Part shown: one piece after another, positions 1-6,522 of the stretch
Layout: every line of letters starts with the position of its first letter
Numbering within the stretch: the stretch's first letter is position 1
NCBI GenBank assembly: GCA_946535685.1
Contig: CAMNDR010000030.1
Span: 1-7,999, forward strand
Direction: 5' to 3'
DNA length: 7,999 nt
Source: an uncultured Clostridia bacterium
Lineage (GTDB): Bacteria; Bacillota; Clostridia; Oscillospirales; Ruminococcaceae
Made by a program: the position numbers and the translations under genes
Notes under the pieces: model-generated
What the model was told of the DNA's origin: nothing
The model's database searches: none
The model's input: only the letters and a program-made list of their open reading frames with translations

Positions 1-294
1 CTTTTCGGCGGATTTCATCAGGCATTTGTAGCCGTCCACCATCGAAAAGATGAAGCTGTACACGCCCCGGACAAGCGGGATTTTCTTGTACCACGGCCGA
101 TCCTTGCCGACGCCGCCCTTGATATCCCACGTTTCCACGTCGATCGTGCCATCCGGCAGACGGCACGCCATCGCACCCCTGGAAACGCCCTTCATCATCA
201 CGCCCTCAATGAGCGCCTGTCCGCCGATCTTGATTCGGTGTGTCGGACAAGCCTGCAGTTCGGACGCCGTGCTCTTCGTTTCTTTTTTTTCCAT
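1..294 (-). CDS. DUF1385 (YqhQ-like) membrane protein, N-terminal fragment
   Basis: This is the first 98 codons of a gene that continues past the left edge. The ATG is preceded on the minus strand by a good ribosome binding site (GGAAGGA, at about 301-309). Residues 27-37 read IGGQALIEGVM, followed by MKG. That is the N-terminal signature of the DUF1385 family (B. subtilis YqhQ), where G-G-Q-A-x-x-E-G-V-M is nearly invariant. The conserved arginine and phenylalanine region after 'PLVRGVYSF' (about residues 74-82) also fits. Full-length members are roughly 300-residue multi-pass membrane proteins of unknown biochemical function, so most of the protein is missing here. In many Clostridia this gene lies just before prmC and prfA; that is recalled family context and cannot be seen here. 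It follows the sensor kinase by 75 bp on the same strand and may be co-transcribed with it, unless the hairpin in the gap ends or weakens transcription. The family call is firm; the function is unknown. Confidence 0.9.
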   Translation of the reverse strand, partial: MEKKETKSTASELQACPTHRIKIGGQALIEGVMMKGVSRGAMACRLPDGTIDVETWDIKGGVGKDRPWYKKIPLVRGVYSFIFSMVDGYKCLMKSAEK

Positions 295-346
295 AGACTT
301 TCCTTCCAGATAATTCATTGCAAACATGGATTGCATGCGACCTGCC

Positions 347-363
347 AGCGGGGGCTCCCCGCT
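347..363 (-). other. GC-rich hairpin between sensor kinase and DUF1385 gene
   Basis: A perfect 7-bp inverted repeat (AGCGGGG / CCCCGCT) with a 3-nt loop lies 7 bases past the kinase stop codon in the direction of transcription. No T-run follows on the minus strand, so it is not a canonical intrinsic terminator. It may be a weak attenuator, an mRNA 3'-end stabiliser or a processing boundary. The hairpin is seen directly; its role is inferred. Confidence 0.4.
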
Positions 364-369
364 CGCCGC

Positions 370-1803
370 TTACTCCGGTTTCTTGCCCGGCGGGAGCGTG
401 ATGGTCACGGTCGTACCGACGCCTTCTTCGCTGGTAATATCGAGGCTGCCGCCGTGGGCAGCGATGATCTCATCCGCCACAGCCAGACCGATGCCGGAGC
501 CCCGGCGGGTGTGGTTGGGCTTGTAGAATTTCTCCTTGATCTTGGGCAGATCGGAGGCCTTGATGCCGCAGCCGGTATCCGATACGCTTACCACGATCTT
601 TCCCTGCCGCTCCGTTGCTTCAATATGCACCAGACCGCCCGGGTCGGAATACTTGATCGCATTGTCGATCACGTTGATGAACACCTGCCGGATGCGGTTC
701 TTGTCACCGTAGACGAACGGCAGCATTTCCGGCTCATCATAGGTGATGTGGATCTGGTCACGGGCAGCCTTGTCCATGTAGATCAGCACCGCATCGCCCA
801 GCTCTGCGAGAATGTCCATTGTGTCCTTCTGCAGCGTGAAATGGCCGCTCTGCATGCGGGAAAAGTCAAGCAGCTCCTCGACCATCTGGGACAGACGCTC
901 TGTCTCACTGATGATGACGTTCATGCCCTTGTGGATGGTCTCAGGGTCGTTTTCGGTATAGATCGTCTCTGCCCAGCCCTTGATGGCGGTCAGCGGCGTG
1001 CGCAGCTCATGTGATACGGAGGAAATGAACTCGTTCTTCATCTCCTCCGTGTTGGCAAGCTCGTCCGCCATGTGCGTGATGGCCGTACAGAGATCACCGA
1101 TCTCGTCGTTGCCGTTGTAGCGGATGCGGAAGGAGAAGTCGCCCTTCGCAAATTTGCCCGCTGCCGTACTGAGCTGCGAGATCGGGCGGATGATGCTGCC
1201 GACGAAGTAAATGCCCGTGATGATGAGCAGCAGCAGGATCGCCGCACAGACGATCGTGGCTGCGATCGTGATGGTCGTGACGGTCGAATCGACCTCCTCA
1301 AGGGAGGAAACGACCCGGACAGCACTGTATTCCGTCGAAAAGGACGAAATATCCATGCAGACCGCCATGATCTTTTCACGGTTCTCCGCTCTGCCGACCC
1401 AGTAGCCGTCGCCGCCGGCAGTGAGGCTCTCGTAATCCGGGAGCGCCGTATCTGCGGACGGTGAAAAGCCCGATGAGGTCAGCACGACTCTGCCCTTGAC
1501 ATTGACCGCCATCAGCTCCATCTTGTCCTTGGCGGAAAAGCTCTCGAACGTATTGCGCAGCTCAGGGGAGAGGTTTGTCTCGGAATCCTGCGCATAGCGG
1601 GAGAGAATATTGACCACGCTGGTCAGCTCTGCTGTCAGCTTCTGTCTGGCACCGGCATAATAGAAGGTCTGGATGGCATAGATGAATGCCAGCTCCATGA
1701 CCACCATGATGAGCACCAGCACACCAAGGTTGTTGGCGATCCAGCGCCGCAGCAGCGTCCGCTTCTTGGCGGGCTTTTTTTCTTCCTGTTCAGGTCTTGT
1801 CAT
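370..1803 (-). CDS. Membrane sensor histidine kinase (HAMP-HisKA-HATPase_c)
   Basis: This 477-residue sensor kinase is the partner of the response regulator just upstream. A basic N-terminus is followed by TM1 (about 25-47), an extracytoplasmic sensor of about 125 residues, TM2 (about 177-201), and a HAMP domain (about 201-252). The HisKA helix carries the phospho-acceptor H265 in SSVSHELRTPL. The ATPase domain follows, with the N box (N377, N381 in NVIDNAIKYSD), G1 box DTGCGI (409-414), F box around F426 and G2 box GSGIGL (435-440). All catalytic motifs are intact. The sensor length and the 'KGRVVLTSSGF' segment suggest a PAS/Cache-like fold, as in WalK/PhoR-type kinases; this is inference. 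I chose the ATG at 1803, which overlaps the end of the regulator gene by 14 nt, the usual coupled arrangement. In-frame ATGs at 1818 and 1860 would add residues inside the regulator gene and look less likely. The signal sensed is unknown. Confidence 0.93.
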   Translation of the reverse strand: MTRPEQEEKKPAKKRTLLRRWIANNLGVLVLIMVVMELAFIYAIQTFYYAGARQKLTAELTSVVNILSRYAQDSETNLSPELRNTFESFSAKDKMELMAVNVKGRVVLTSSGFSPSADTALPDYESLTAGGDGYWVGRAENREKIMAVCMDISSFSTEYSAVRVVSSLEEVDSTVTTITIAATIVCAAILLLLIITGIYFVGSIIRPISQLSTAAGKFAKGDFSFRIRYNGNDEIGDLCTAITHMADELANTEEMKNEFISSVSHELRTPLTAIKGWAETIYTENDPETIHKGMNVIISETERLSQMVEELLDFSRMQSGHFTLQKDTMDILAELGDAVLIYMDKAARDQIHITYDEPEMLPFVYGDKNRIRQVFINVIDNAIKYSDPGGLVHIEATERQGKIVVSVSDTGCGIKASDLPKIKEKFYKPNHTRRGSGIGLAVADEIIAAHGGSLDITSEEGVGTTVTITLPPGKKPE

Positions 1804-2491
1804 TCCACTTATAGCCATAGCCCCAGATCGTGACGATATACTGCGGGTTGGACGGCTCATCCTCGATCTTCAGACGGATGCGGCGGATGTTGACATCCAC
1901 AATCTTGTAATCACCGTAGTAATTCTCGCCCCAGATGTGGTTGAGGATGGAGGCTCTGTCGAGCGCCGTGTTCTTGTTGTTCATGAAGTATTCAAGGATC
2001 TGGTATTCCACCTGCGTCAGATCGATCGGCTTGCCGTTCTTGGCAACGGTGCGGCTCTTGAGATTGAGTGTGAACGGGCCGGATTCGATGACCGGGCTGG
2101 AATCGTCATGGATAAAGCTCATGCAGACTCTGCGGTAGATGGCATCCACACGGGCTGTCAGCTCCGAGAGGGAGAAGGGCTTAGTAATGTAATCATCGGC
2201 GCCGATCATCAGGCCGCTGACCTTGTCCATCTCCTGGGTGCGTGCGGTGAGCATGATGATGCCGAGCGTGGAGCTCTTTTCCCGCAGCCGCTTGCAGACG
2301 GTAAAGCCGTCAATTCCCGGCATCATGATGTCGAGCAGCACGATGTCAAAATTGCCGTTCTCATCCTCAAAGGTCTGGAGCGCCGCCTCGCCGCTGTTGA
2401 CATCCACAACGTCATAGCCGGCACGCTTTAAATTGATGACCACGCAGTCACGGATGACGTCCTCATCCTCGCATACTAAGATTCGTTTCAT
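1790..2491 (-). CDS. OmpR/PhoB-family response regulator
   Basis: This 233-residue DNA-binding regulator should be phosphorylated by the kinase encoded directly downstream. The receiver domain spans about 1-120. It has the acidic pocket E8-D9, phospho-acceptor D54 in LLDIMMPG, T82 in the LTAR switch motif and K104 in ITKPFS. A linker at about 122-138 leads to a winged-helix domain (about 139-231), with the recognition helix near residues 195-209 (YKIVDVNIRRIRLK) and the C-terminal hairpin ending in WGYGYKW. All residues needed for phosphorylation are present. The start has a strong AGGAGG site (2501-2506) nine bases upstream of the ATG. The gene follows the lipoprotein gene with a 63-bp gap and no visible promoter or terminator between them, so it probably lies in the citrate synthase operon. 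Its regulon cannot be read from the sequence. Autoregulation at the operon promoter is possible but unproven. Confidence 0.95.
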   Translation of the reverse strand: MKRILVCEDEDVIRDCVVINLKRAGYDVVDVNSGEAALQTFEDENGNFDIVLLDIMMPGIDGFTVCKRLREKSSTLGIIMLTARTQEMDKVSGLMIGADDYITKPFSLSELTARVDAIYRRVCMSFIHDDSSPVIESGPFTLNLKSRTVAKNGKPIDLTQVEYQILEYFMNNKNTALDRASILNHIWGENYYGDYKIVDVNIRRIRLKIEDEPSNPQYIVTIWGYGYKWNDKT

Positions 2492-2554
2492 GGATTATCT
2501 CCTCCTCTGTGGTTGAAATGATCACATCCCGGAAATCGCTGCGCTGAAACGCCG

Positions 2555-3889
2555 TCAGCTCAGGAACCGGAAGCATGGCAGCAGCTTGCCGATCGTCAGA
2601 GAAAGCGTCTGGCCTTCTTCTGCACGGGCAAGATAGGTTGCTGTGCCTTTGGTATGCAGCAGACAGTAGCCTGCCTGCAGATGTTCATTGGTATCCGCTT
2701 CGTCATAAGAGATATAAATGCGCAGCAGAACCGGCATGGTGTCCTCCCATGCGCCGTCGTAGGCCACGAACTGCAGCTCACTGCCGGTGTTGTCCTTGAC
2801 GACCGAAACATGGTTCCGCCAGGCCTCCGGCAGCAGGAATGCATAGCCGTCACCGGCGCTGTAATAGCTGTAATATTCGGTATAGACCCGCGGCTCCTGC
2901 ATCGCCTTCCAGCGGGTCTGCCGGATCTTGTCGGAATCCGCAGCGTCCTCGTAGCCGGGAAATGCGACCTGTACCGGAATCTCCGGCACGCCGTCGCTGT
3001 CGATGTCGGTACACGCCAGACCTGCCCGGCGCACCGTATCCTCGACCTTATAGCCGCAGCGCTCAAGCAGATTGCTGAGCTGACCGTCCTCAAAACACAG
3101 GATCTCGGTCTGCAGGTTGGAGGTGCCGGTCGCAGCATCGACATAGAGCGTCACTCTGCCGTCCGGGAGCTTGCCGTAGCTGAGCTGGGTATAGTCGGTG
3201 TAGCGGTCACGGAAGCTGCAGCGGTATTCGTGGTAGCGGCCGTCCTCCTCGAGCCGGTAGACTGCCGCATAGGCAGGATCCTCCGCTGCTGTTGCAGCAT
3301 CGAGCAGGATCAGGTCGGGGTTTTCCGTGCCGCTGCCGGAGCTTGCCACGTCGAACAGCGCATAGCTGTGCGAGAGCGTCTGTTCGAGGTAATCATCCGC
3401 ATAGGAATAGACCGAGAGATATTTCTCCGACTGGTTCGAGGTGGAATAGCCGACGATGATGTTGATGCGGTCATTCGTGCCGAGCTTCGAGATCACGACC
3501 TTCTCGATCTCCGAGCCATCGGCGCTGCGGTCGCAGATGGACAGCCATTCGCCGTCGATGCAGTCGAGAATGTTGATGCGCAGTCCGGTATCGGTCGCAG
3601 CGATGCCGTTTTTCTCGTAGAACACGATCGCCTCTTCCGAAGCGTCGCCGTCGATGTCCGTCACGATGAAGGCGGAGAGATAGGTGCCCTTCTTGGGATA
3701 TTTCAGCCGGATATCCGACCCGGTCGTATCCCGGAGCGCCTGGTAGATCTGCTCCTGCTGGGCACTGAGCTTCGGGGGTGTGAGCATTGCATCCACGTTG
3801 ATACCGATGGAGCAGCCCGTCATGCAGAGCGCAGCGGCTCCCGAGATCAGGCGCAGCAGCAGCTTTTTAGCGCTCGCTGATCGGAACAT
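2555..3889 (-). CDS. Secreted lipoprotein with two Asp-rich (FG-GAP/VCBS-like) loops
   Basis: This 444-residue protein of unrecognised family is exported and probably lipid-anchored. Residues 8-25 form a signal peptide (KK, then a hydrophobic stretch) ending in a lipobox-like CMTGC, so C26 would be the lipidated cysteine. The mature part contains two Asp-rich loops of the D-x-D-x-D-G/D type used for Ca2+ in FG-GAP/VCBS propeller repeats: D78-I-D-G-D82 followed by E85-E86, and D295-I-D-S-D299-G followed by E303. Several aromatic and beta-rich segments lie between them. This suggests a beta-propeller-like fold, but two loops alone do not prove it. The ATG overlaps the 3' end of the citrate synthase gene by 23 nt and has only a weak AAGG-type site, so translation is probably coupled. 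The two-component pair follows directly. By position it could be an accessory sensor for that kinase on the outer membrane face, but this is inference. Confidence 0.85.
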   Translation of the reverse strand: MFRSASAKKLLLRLISGAAALCMTGCSIGINVDAMLTPPKLSAQQEQIYQALRDTTGSDIRLKYPKKGTYLSAFIVTDIDGDASEEAIVFYEKNGIAATDTGLRINILDCIDGEWLSICDRSADGSEIEKVVISKLGTNDRINIIVGYSTSNQSEKYLSVYSYADDYLEQTLSHSYALFDVASSGSGTENPDLILLDAATAAEDPAYAAVYRLEEDGRYHEYRCSFRDRYTDYTQLSYGKLPDGRVTLYVDAATGTSNLQTEILCFEDGQLSNLLERCGYKVEDTVRRAGLACTDIDSDGVPEIPVQVAFPGYEDAADSDKIRQTRWKAMQEPRVYTEYYSYYSAGDGYAFLLPEAWRNHVSVVKDNTGSELQFVAYDGAWEDTMPVLLRIYISYDEADTNEHLQAGYCLLHTKGTATYLARAEEGQTLSLTIGKLLPCFRFLS

Positions 3890-5225
3890 AGGCCTTTTTC
3901 TTGGGGAGTGCCTTGTATGCCGGACGGATGATGCGTCCGCCGGTCATGAGCTCCTCCATGCGGTGCGCCGACCAGCCGGCCATGCGGGAAACGGCAAACA
4001 GGGGCGTGTACAGCTCCTCCGGAATGCCGAGCATGCGGTACACAAGGCCGGAATACATATCCACATTGGCACAGACTGTCTTTTCGATGCCCCGTACCTC
4101 CTTCATGAGGATGGGCGTGAGACGCTCGATGGTATCGAGCAGCCGGAATTCGGCTTCGATCTCCTTGCCGGCAGCGAGCTTGAAGGCCTTTTCCTTCAGG
4201 ATGACCGCTCTCGGGTCGGAGAGTGTATAGACCGCATGTCCCATGCCGTAGACCAGGCCGGAGCCGTCACCGGCTTCCTTCTTGAGGACTTTGCGGATGT
4301 AGTCAGCGACCTCGCCCTCATTGTCCCAGTGCTTGATGTTGGCCTTGAATTCCTCAAGCTGCGCAGCGACCTTGAGGTTCGCTCCGCCGTGCTTCGGCCC
4401 CTTGAGGGCACAGACTGCAGAGGAATAGGCAGAATACGCATCCGTGCCGGAGGATGTCAGCACACGGCAGGTAAAGGTCGAGTTGTTGCCGCCGCCGTGT
4501 TCTGCGTGGAGCATGAGCAGGACATCGAGGAGCTGTGCTTCCTCGGGGCTGTACTGTCTGTCCGGACGCAGCATCGAGAGAATGGTCTCGGCGGTCTTTT
4601 CATCGGGACGCAGCGGATGCATGAAGAGCGACTGGTTATCGAAATGCTTCCGCTTGACCTGATAGGCATTGACCATGATGATCGGCATCTTGGCGATCAG
4701 GGAAATGGCCGTGCGCATCTCGGATTCGAGCGTGGTATCCTCGCAGTCGATCTCGTTGTAGGAATACAGGGACAGGATCGAGCGTGCGAGCTTGTTCATG
4801 ATGTTGCGGGACGGTGCCTTCATCATCATATCCACCACAAAGCCGGAGGGCAGTGAGCGGTGCATCGAGAGATGATGGTTGAAGGCCTCCAGCTCATCCG
4901 CCGTCGGCAGGTCTCCGAACAGCAGCAGATACGCCGTTTCTTCATAACCGAAGCGGCCTTCCTTCTCGGCATTGTGTACGAGGTCATAGATATCATAGCC
5001 GCGGTAGATCAGCTCACCCGGGATCGGCTCGACTTCGCCCTCGTTGACGACGTAGCCGTGTACATTACAAATATTGGTGATACCCGCCAGGACACCAGTA
5101 CCGTCACTGCGGCGCAGACCGCGCTTGATGTGGAATTTGGTGTACAGATTCTGGTCGATGCGGGAATGTTCTTTCAGGTGATCGCATAAACTCTGCATAT
5201 CAGCATTGGAAAATACCTTGCCCAT
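3867..5225 (-). CDS. gltA: Citrate synthase (citrate/2-methylcitrate synthase family)
   Basis: This 452-residue cytoplasmic enzyme condenses acetyl-CoA with oxaloacetate to citrate. In Clostridia it usually feeds an incomplete TCA branch toward 2-oxoglutarate and glutamate. The catalytic triad is visible: H243 in LHAEHGGGN, H279 in KGPKHGGAN and D389 in ANVDMYSG. The substrate-binding segment GMGHAVYTLSDPR (327-339) is also present. The position after GH is Ala, as in pig citrate synthase, instead of the Arg in E. coli GltA (GHRVY), and the GGN after H243 is also closer to the eukaryotic pattern. The protein is longer than B. subtilis-type enzymes (about 370 residues), mostly through an N-terminal extension of about 60 residues. 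The ATG has an AGGAGG site (5234-5239) eight bases upstream and a strong promoter behind it. Activity on propionyl-CoA (2-methylcitrate) cannot be excluded. The symbol is by family; citZ would serve equally. Confidence 0.95.
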   Translation of the reverse strand: MGKVFSNADMQSLCDHLKEHSRIDQNLYTKFHIKRGLRRSDGTGVLAGITNICNVHGYVVNEGEVEPIPGELIYRGYDIYDLVHNAEKEGRFGYEETAYLLLFGDLPTADELEAFNHHLSMHRSLPSGFVVDMMMKAPSRNIMNKLARSILSLYSYNEIDCEDTTLESEMRTAISLIAKMPIIMVNAYQVKRKHFDNQSLFMHPLRPDEKTAETILSMLRPDRQYSPEEAQLLDVLLMLHAEHGGGNNSTFTCRVLTSSGTDAYSAYSSAVCALKGPKHGGANLKVAAQLEEFKANIKHWDNEGEVADYIRKVLKKEAGDGSGLVYGMGHAVYTLSDPRAVILKEKAFKLAAGKEIEAEFRLLDTIERLTPILMKEVRGIEKTVCANVDMYSGLVYRMLGIPEELYTPLFAVSRMAGWSAHRMEELMTGGRIIRPAYKALPKKKAYVPISER

Positions 5226-5233
5226 AGGACGAA

Positions 5234-5239
5234 CCTCCT
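5234..5239 (-). promoter_or_regulatory. Ribosome binding site of citrate synthase gene
   Basis: A perfect AGGAGG (minus strand) lies eight bases before the ATG at 5225 and fixes that start codon. Translation of the first gene of the operon should be efficient. Confidence 0.9.
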
Positions 5240-5257
5240 GGTTATAAATGAAGATAG

Positions 5258-5271
5258 TAATACATAATACA
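5258..5271 (-). repeat. Tandem 7-bp repeat at the citrate synthase transcription start
   Basis: TGTATTA occurs twice head to tail on the minus strand (5271-5265 and 5264-5258), starting at the edge of the -10 box and covering the likely transcription start. The overlapping bases 5264-5275 also form a short inverted repeat (ATAAT/ATTAT, 2-nt spacer). Two adjacent half-sites at +1 would suit an operator, but low-complexity AT sequence could do this by chance. Confidence 0.3.
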
Positions 5272-5299
5272 TTATACCATTTTCCAGTGGATAAGTCAA
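5271..5299 (-). promoter_or_regulatory. Sigma-A promoter of the citrate synthase operon
   Basis: On the minus strand the -35 box TTGACT (5299-5294) and the -10 box TATAAT (5276-5271) are separated by exactly 17 bp. TGG directly precedes the -10 box, giving an extended TGn element. Only one base differs from consensus. Transcription should start near 5264, giving a leader of about 40 nt before the citrate synthase ATG. No other equally good minus-strand promoter was noticed further down the array, so this one probably serves the lipoprotein and two-component genes as well. Confidence 0.88.
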
Positions 5300-5325
5300 G
5301 GGGTTTACATTGAAAGGAGCGCCAT

Positions 5326-6354
5326 ATGAAACGTCATTTTCTGCAGCTTCTGCTGTTTGCCTTCCTGCTGACGGCATTGCCGCTGCTGCCGGCACTGCTG
5401 ATCCGTCCTGCCGCAGAACCGGCGCCCGCTGTGGAGCTTCCGGAAACGGAGAGCGTGTTTTCCACAACCGAACCACCCGTTGTGGAAAGCCAGGCCGGCT
5501 ACTGTATTCTGCAGACAGCGACCGGCGAGATCCGGGAGGTGCCGCTGCGGGACTATCTGATCGGGGCAGTGGGTGCGGAGATGCCTGCCTCCTTTGCGCC
5601 GGAAACGCTCAAAGCGCAGGCAGTTGCAGCGCATACCTATGCGGAGCGGCAGTGCATGCTCTCGGCGGGGCGGGAAGAATTGCGGGGGGCGGATTTTTCG
5701 GATGATCCGGCGCTGTATCAGGCATGTCTCACAGAGGACGAGCAGCGTGAACGCTGGGGAACGCATTATGATCTCTACCATGACCGCATTGCCGCCGCAG
5801 TGGATGCGGTGCAGGACGAGCTGCTGTATTATGACGGTGAGCCGATCATTGCGGCATTTCACGCCATGTCCAGCGGCCGGACAGAATCAGCGGAGAACAT
5901 GTGGGGCAGCGCCATCCCCTATCTCTGTTCTGTGGAAAGTGAGGCGGATTCTCATGCACCGGATTTTGAGACGACTGTGCAGCTCACTGCCGAGGAAGTC
6001 CGGGAACGTCTGCTTGCGGCGCATACCGGCCTGACGCTCGGGAGCGATCCGGCGGGCTGGTTCGGGGAGGCTGCTGTCTCGGAGGCGGGTACGGTGCTGC
6101 AGCTCCAGGCGGGCGACGGGATCTTCACCGGACAGGAGCTGCGGGGCATTTTCGGGCTGCGGTCGGCAGCATTTACAGCAGGGTATGCGGACGGGCAGTT
6201 CACATTTACGGTACACGGCTTCGGACATGATGTCGGGATGAGCCAGTACGGCGCCAATGCGATGGCGCTGGAAGGGAAGACCTACCGGGAGATCCTCGCC
6301 TATTATTACCCCGGCGCAGAGCTGCAGAAGATGACAGCGCAGGAGCGGGAATGA
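5326..6354 (+). CDS. spoIID: SpoIID/LytB-type peptidoglycan lytic transglycosylase
   Basis: This 342-residue protein is about the length of B. subtilis SpoIID. It has an uncleaved-looking N-terminal membrane segment (about 5-26) and a Pro/Glu-rich linker (about 28-55), placing the enzyme outside the membrane. The SpoIID domain follows: AVGAEMPASF (81-90) with E85 as the likely catalytic acid (matching E88 of B. subtilis SpoIID), then TLKAQAVAAHTYAER (94-108), HAMSSGRTES (179-188), and C-terminal GHDVGMSQYGANAMA (300-314) with the YYYPGAEL ending. In sporulating Bacillota, SpoIID cleaves glycan strands stripped of stem peptides by SpoIIP and drives engulfment; relatives also act in vegetative wall remodelling. 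The start has GAAAGGAG six bases upstream. It is a single gene, divergent from citrate synthase, with no clear plus-strand promoter visible in the 100-bp gap. No other sporulation gene lies in the window, so a sporulation role is not shown. Confidence 0.92.
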   Translation: MKRHFLQLLLFAFLLTALPLLPALLIRPAAEPAPAVELPETESVFSTTEPPVVESQAGYCILQTATGEIREVPLRDYLIGAVGAEMPASFAPETLKAQAVAAHTYAERQCMLSAGREELRGADFSDDPALYQACLTEDEQRERWGTHYDLYHDRIAAAVDAVQDELLYYDGEPIIAAFHAMSSGRTESAENMWGSAIPYLCSVESEADSHAPDFETTVQLTAEEVRERLLAAHTGLTLGSDPAGWFGEAAVSEAGTVLQLQAGDGIFTGQELRGIFGLRSAAFTAGYADGQFTFTVHGFGHDVGMSQYGANAMALEGKTYREILAYYYPGAELQKMTAQERE

Positions 6355-6363
6355 TGGTTTTGG

Positions 6364-6394
6364 CAGGGGAGGCTGTCTGCCGGTTCCTGTTTTT
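6364..6394 (+). terminator. Probable intrinsic terminator after spoIID
   Basis: Ten bases after the spoIID stop, CAGGGG pairs with TTCCTG (two G-T pairs). A small internal loop and an inner GGC/GCC stem with a 5-nt loop lie inside it, and five T residues follow at 6390-6394. The stem is imperfect, so this is a moderate call. Its position between a gene end and a new promoter supports it. Confidence 0.45.
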
Positions 6395-6397
6395 GCG

Positions 6398-6444
6398 AAA
6401 AAACGAAAAAGATGCTTGACAAACGCTGCGGAATCTTATATAAT
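6398..6444 (+). promoter_or_regulatory. Consensus sigma-A promoter of the symporter gene with A-tract upstream element
   Basis: A perfect -35 box TTGACA (6416-6421) and a perfect -10 box TATAAT (6439-6444) are separated by 17 bp. Two A-tracts (6398-6403 and 6406-6410) lie directly upstream of the -35 box, where an UP element would bind the RNA polymerase alpha subunit. Transcription should start near 6451, giving an A-rich leader of about 70 nt. With both boxes at full consensus the promoter should be strong, so regulation, if any, probably comes from a repressor or from the leader. Confidence 0.9.
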
Positions 6445-6450
6445 AATAGA

Positions 6451-6522
6451 GTACGCTTCACTTTTGCAGCAAAAAGCATAAAAACGTTAAAGCGAAAAAG
6501 CAAAAACAAAAGGAGAATCAAC
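6451..6522 (+). promoter_or_regulatory. A-rich 5' leader and ribosome binding site of the symporter gene
   Basis: The leader can form a weak fold: CGCTT (6454-6458) with AAGCG (6490-6494), enclosing CTTTT/AAAAG around TGCAGC. The stretch after this is A-rich and unstructured, ending in AAAGGAG (6509-6515) seven bases before the ATG. No known riboswitch is recognised. The ribosome binding site is firm; the fold is speculative. Confidence 0.5.

Noticed and set aside
238..1014. Plus-strand open frame of 258 codons over the kinase and DUF1385 start
   Set aside because: It crosses the intergenic gap and lies antisense to the HATPase and HisKA coding region. It has no domain signal.
1804..1860. 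Longer sensor kinase N-terminus starting at 1860 or 1818
   Set aside because: The extra residues are read out of frame through the regulator's conserved C-terminal wing (TIWGYGYKW), and the short 14-nt overlap start at 1803 is the normal coupled arrangement.
2654..3880. Plus-strand open frame of 408 codons antisense to the lipoprotein gene
   Set aside because: It mirrors the codon pattern of the minus-strand gene, has no ribosome binding site and no recognisable domain. The minus-strand frame has a signal peptide and structured motifs.
3780..4856. Plus-strand open frame of 358 codons antisense to citrate synthase
   Set aside because: The opposite strand encodes an unmistakable citrate synthase with all catalytic residues. 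This frame is a GC-rich shadow without protein-like features.
5241..5273. Possible sigma-E promoter for spoIID (GTTATAAA and AATACATT)
   Set aside because: The -10-like part fits partly, but the spacing is too long and the -35 match is weak. The same bases are better explained by the minus-strand citrate synthase promoter.
6479..6492. cre-like sequence (TAAAAACGTTAAAG) in the symporter leader
   Set aside because: It has the CG core but misses three conserved consensus positions, and it lies in A-rich sequence where partial matches are expected.
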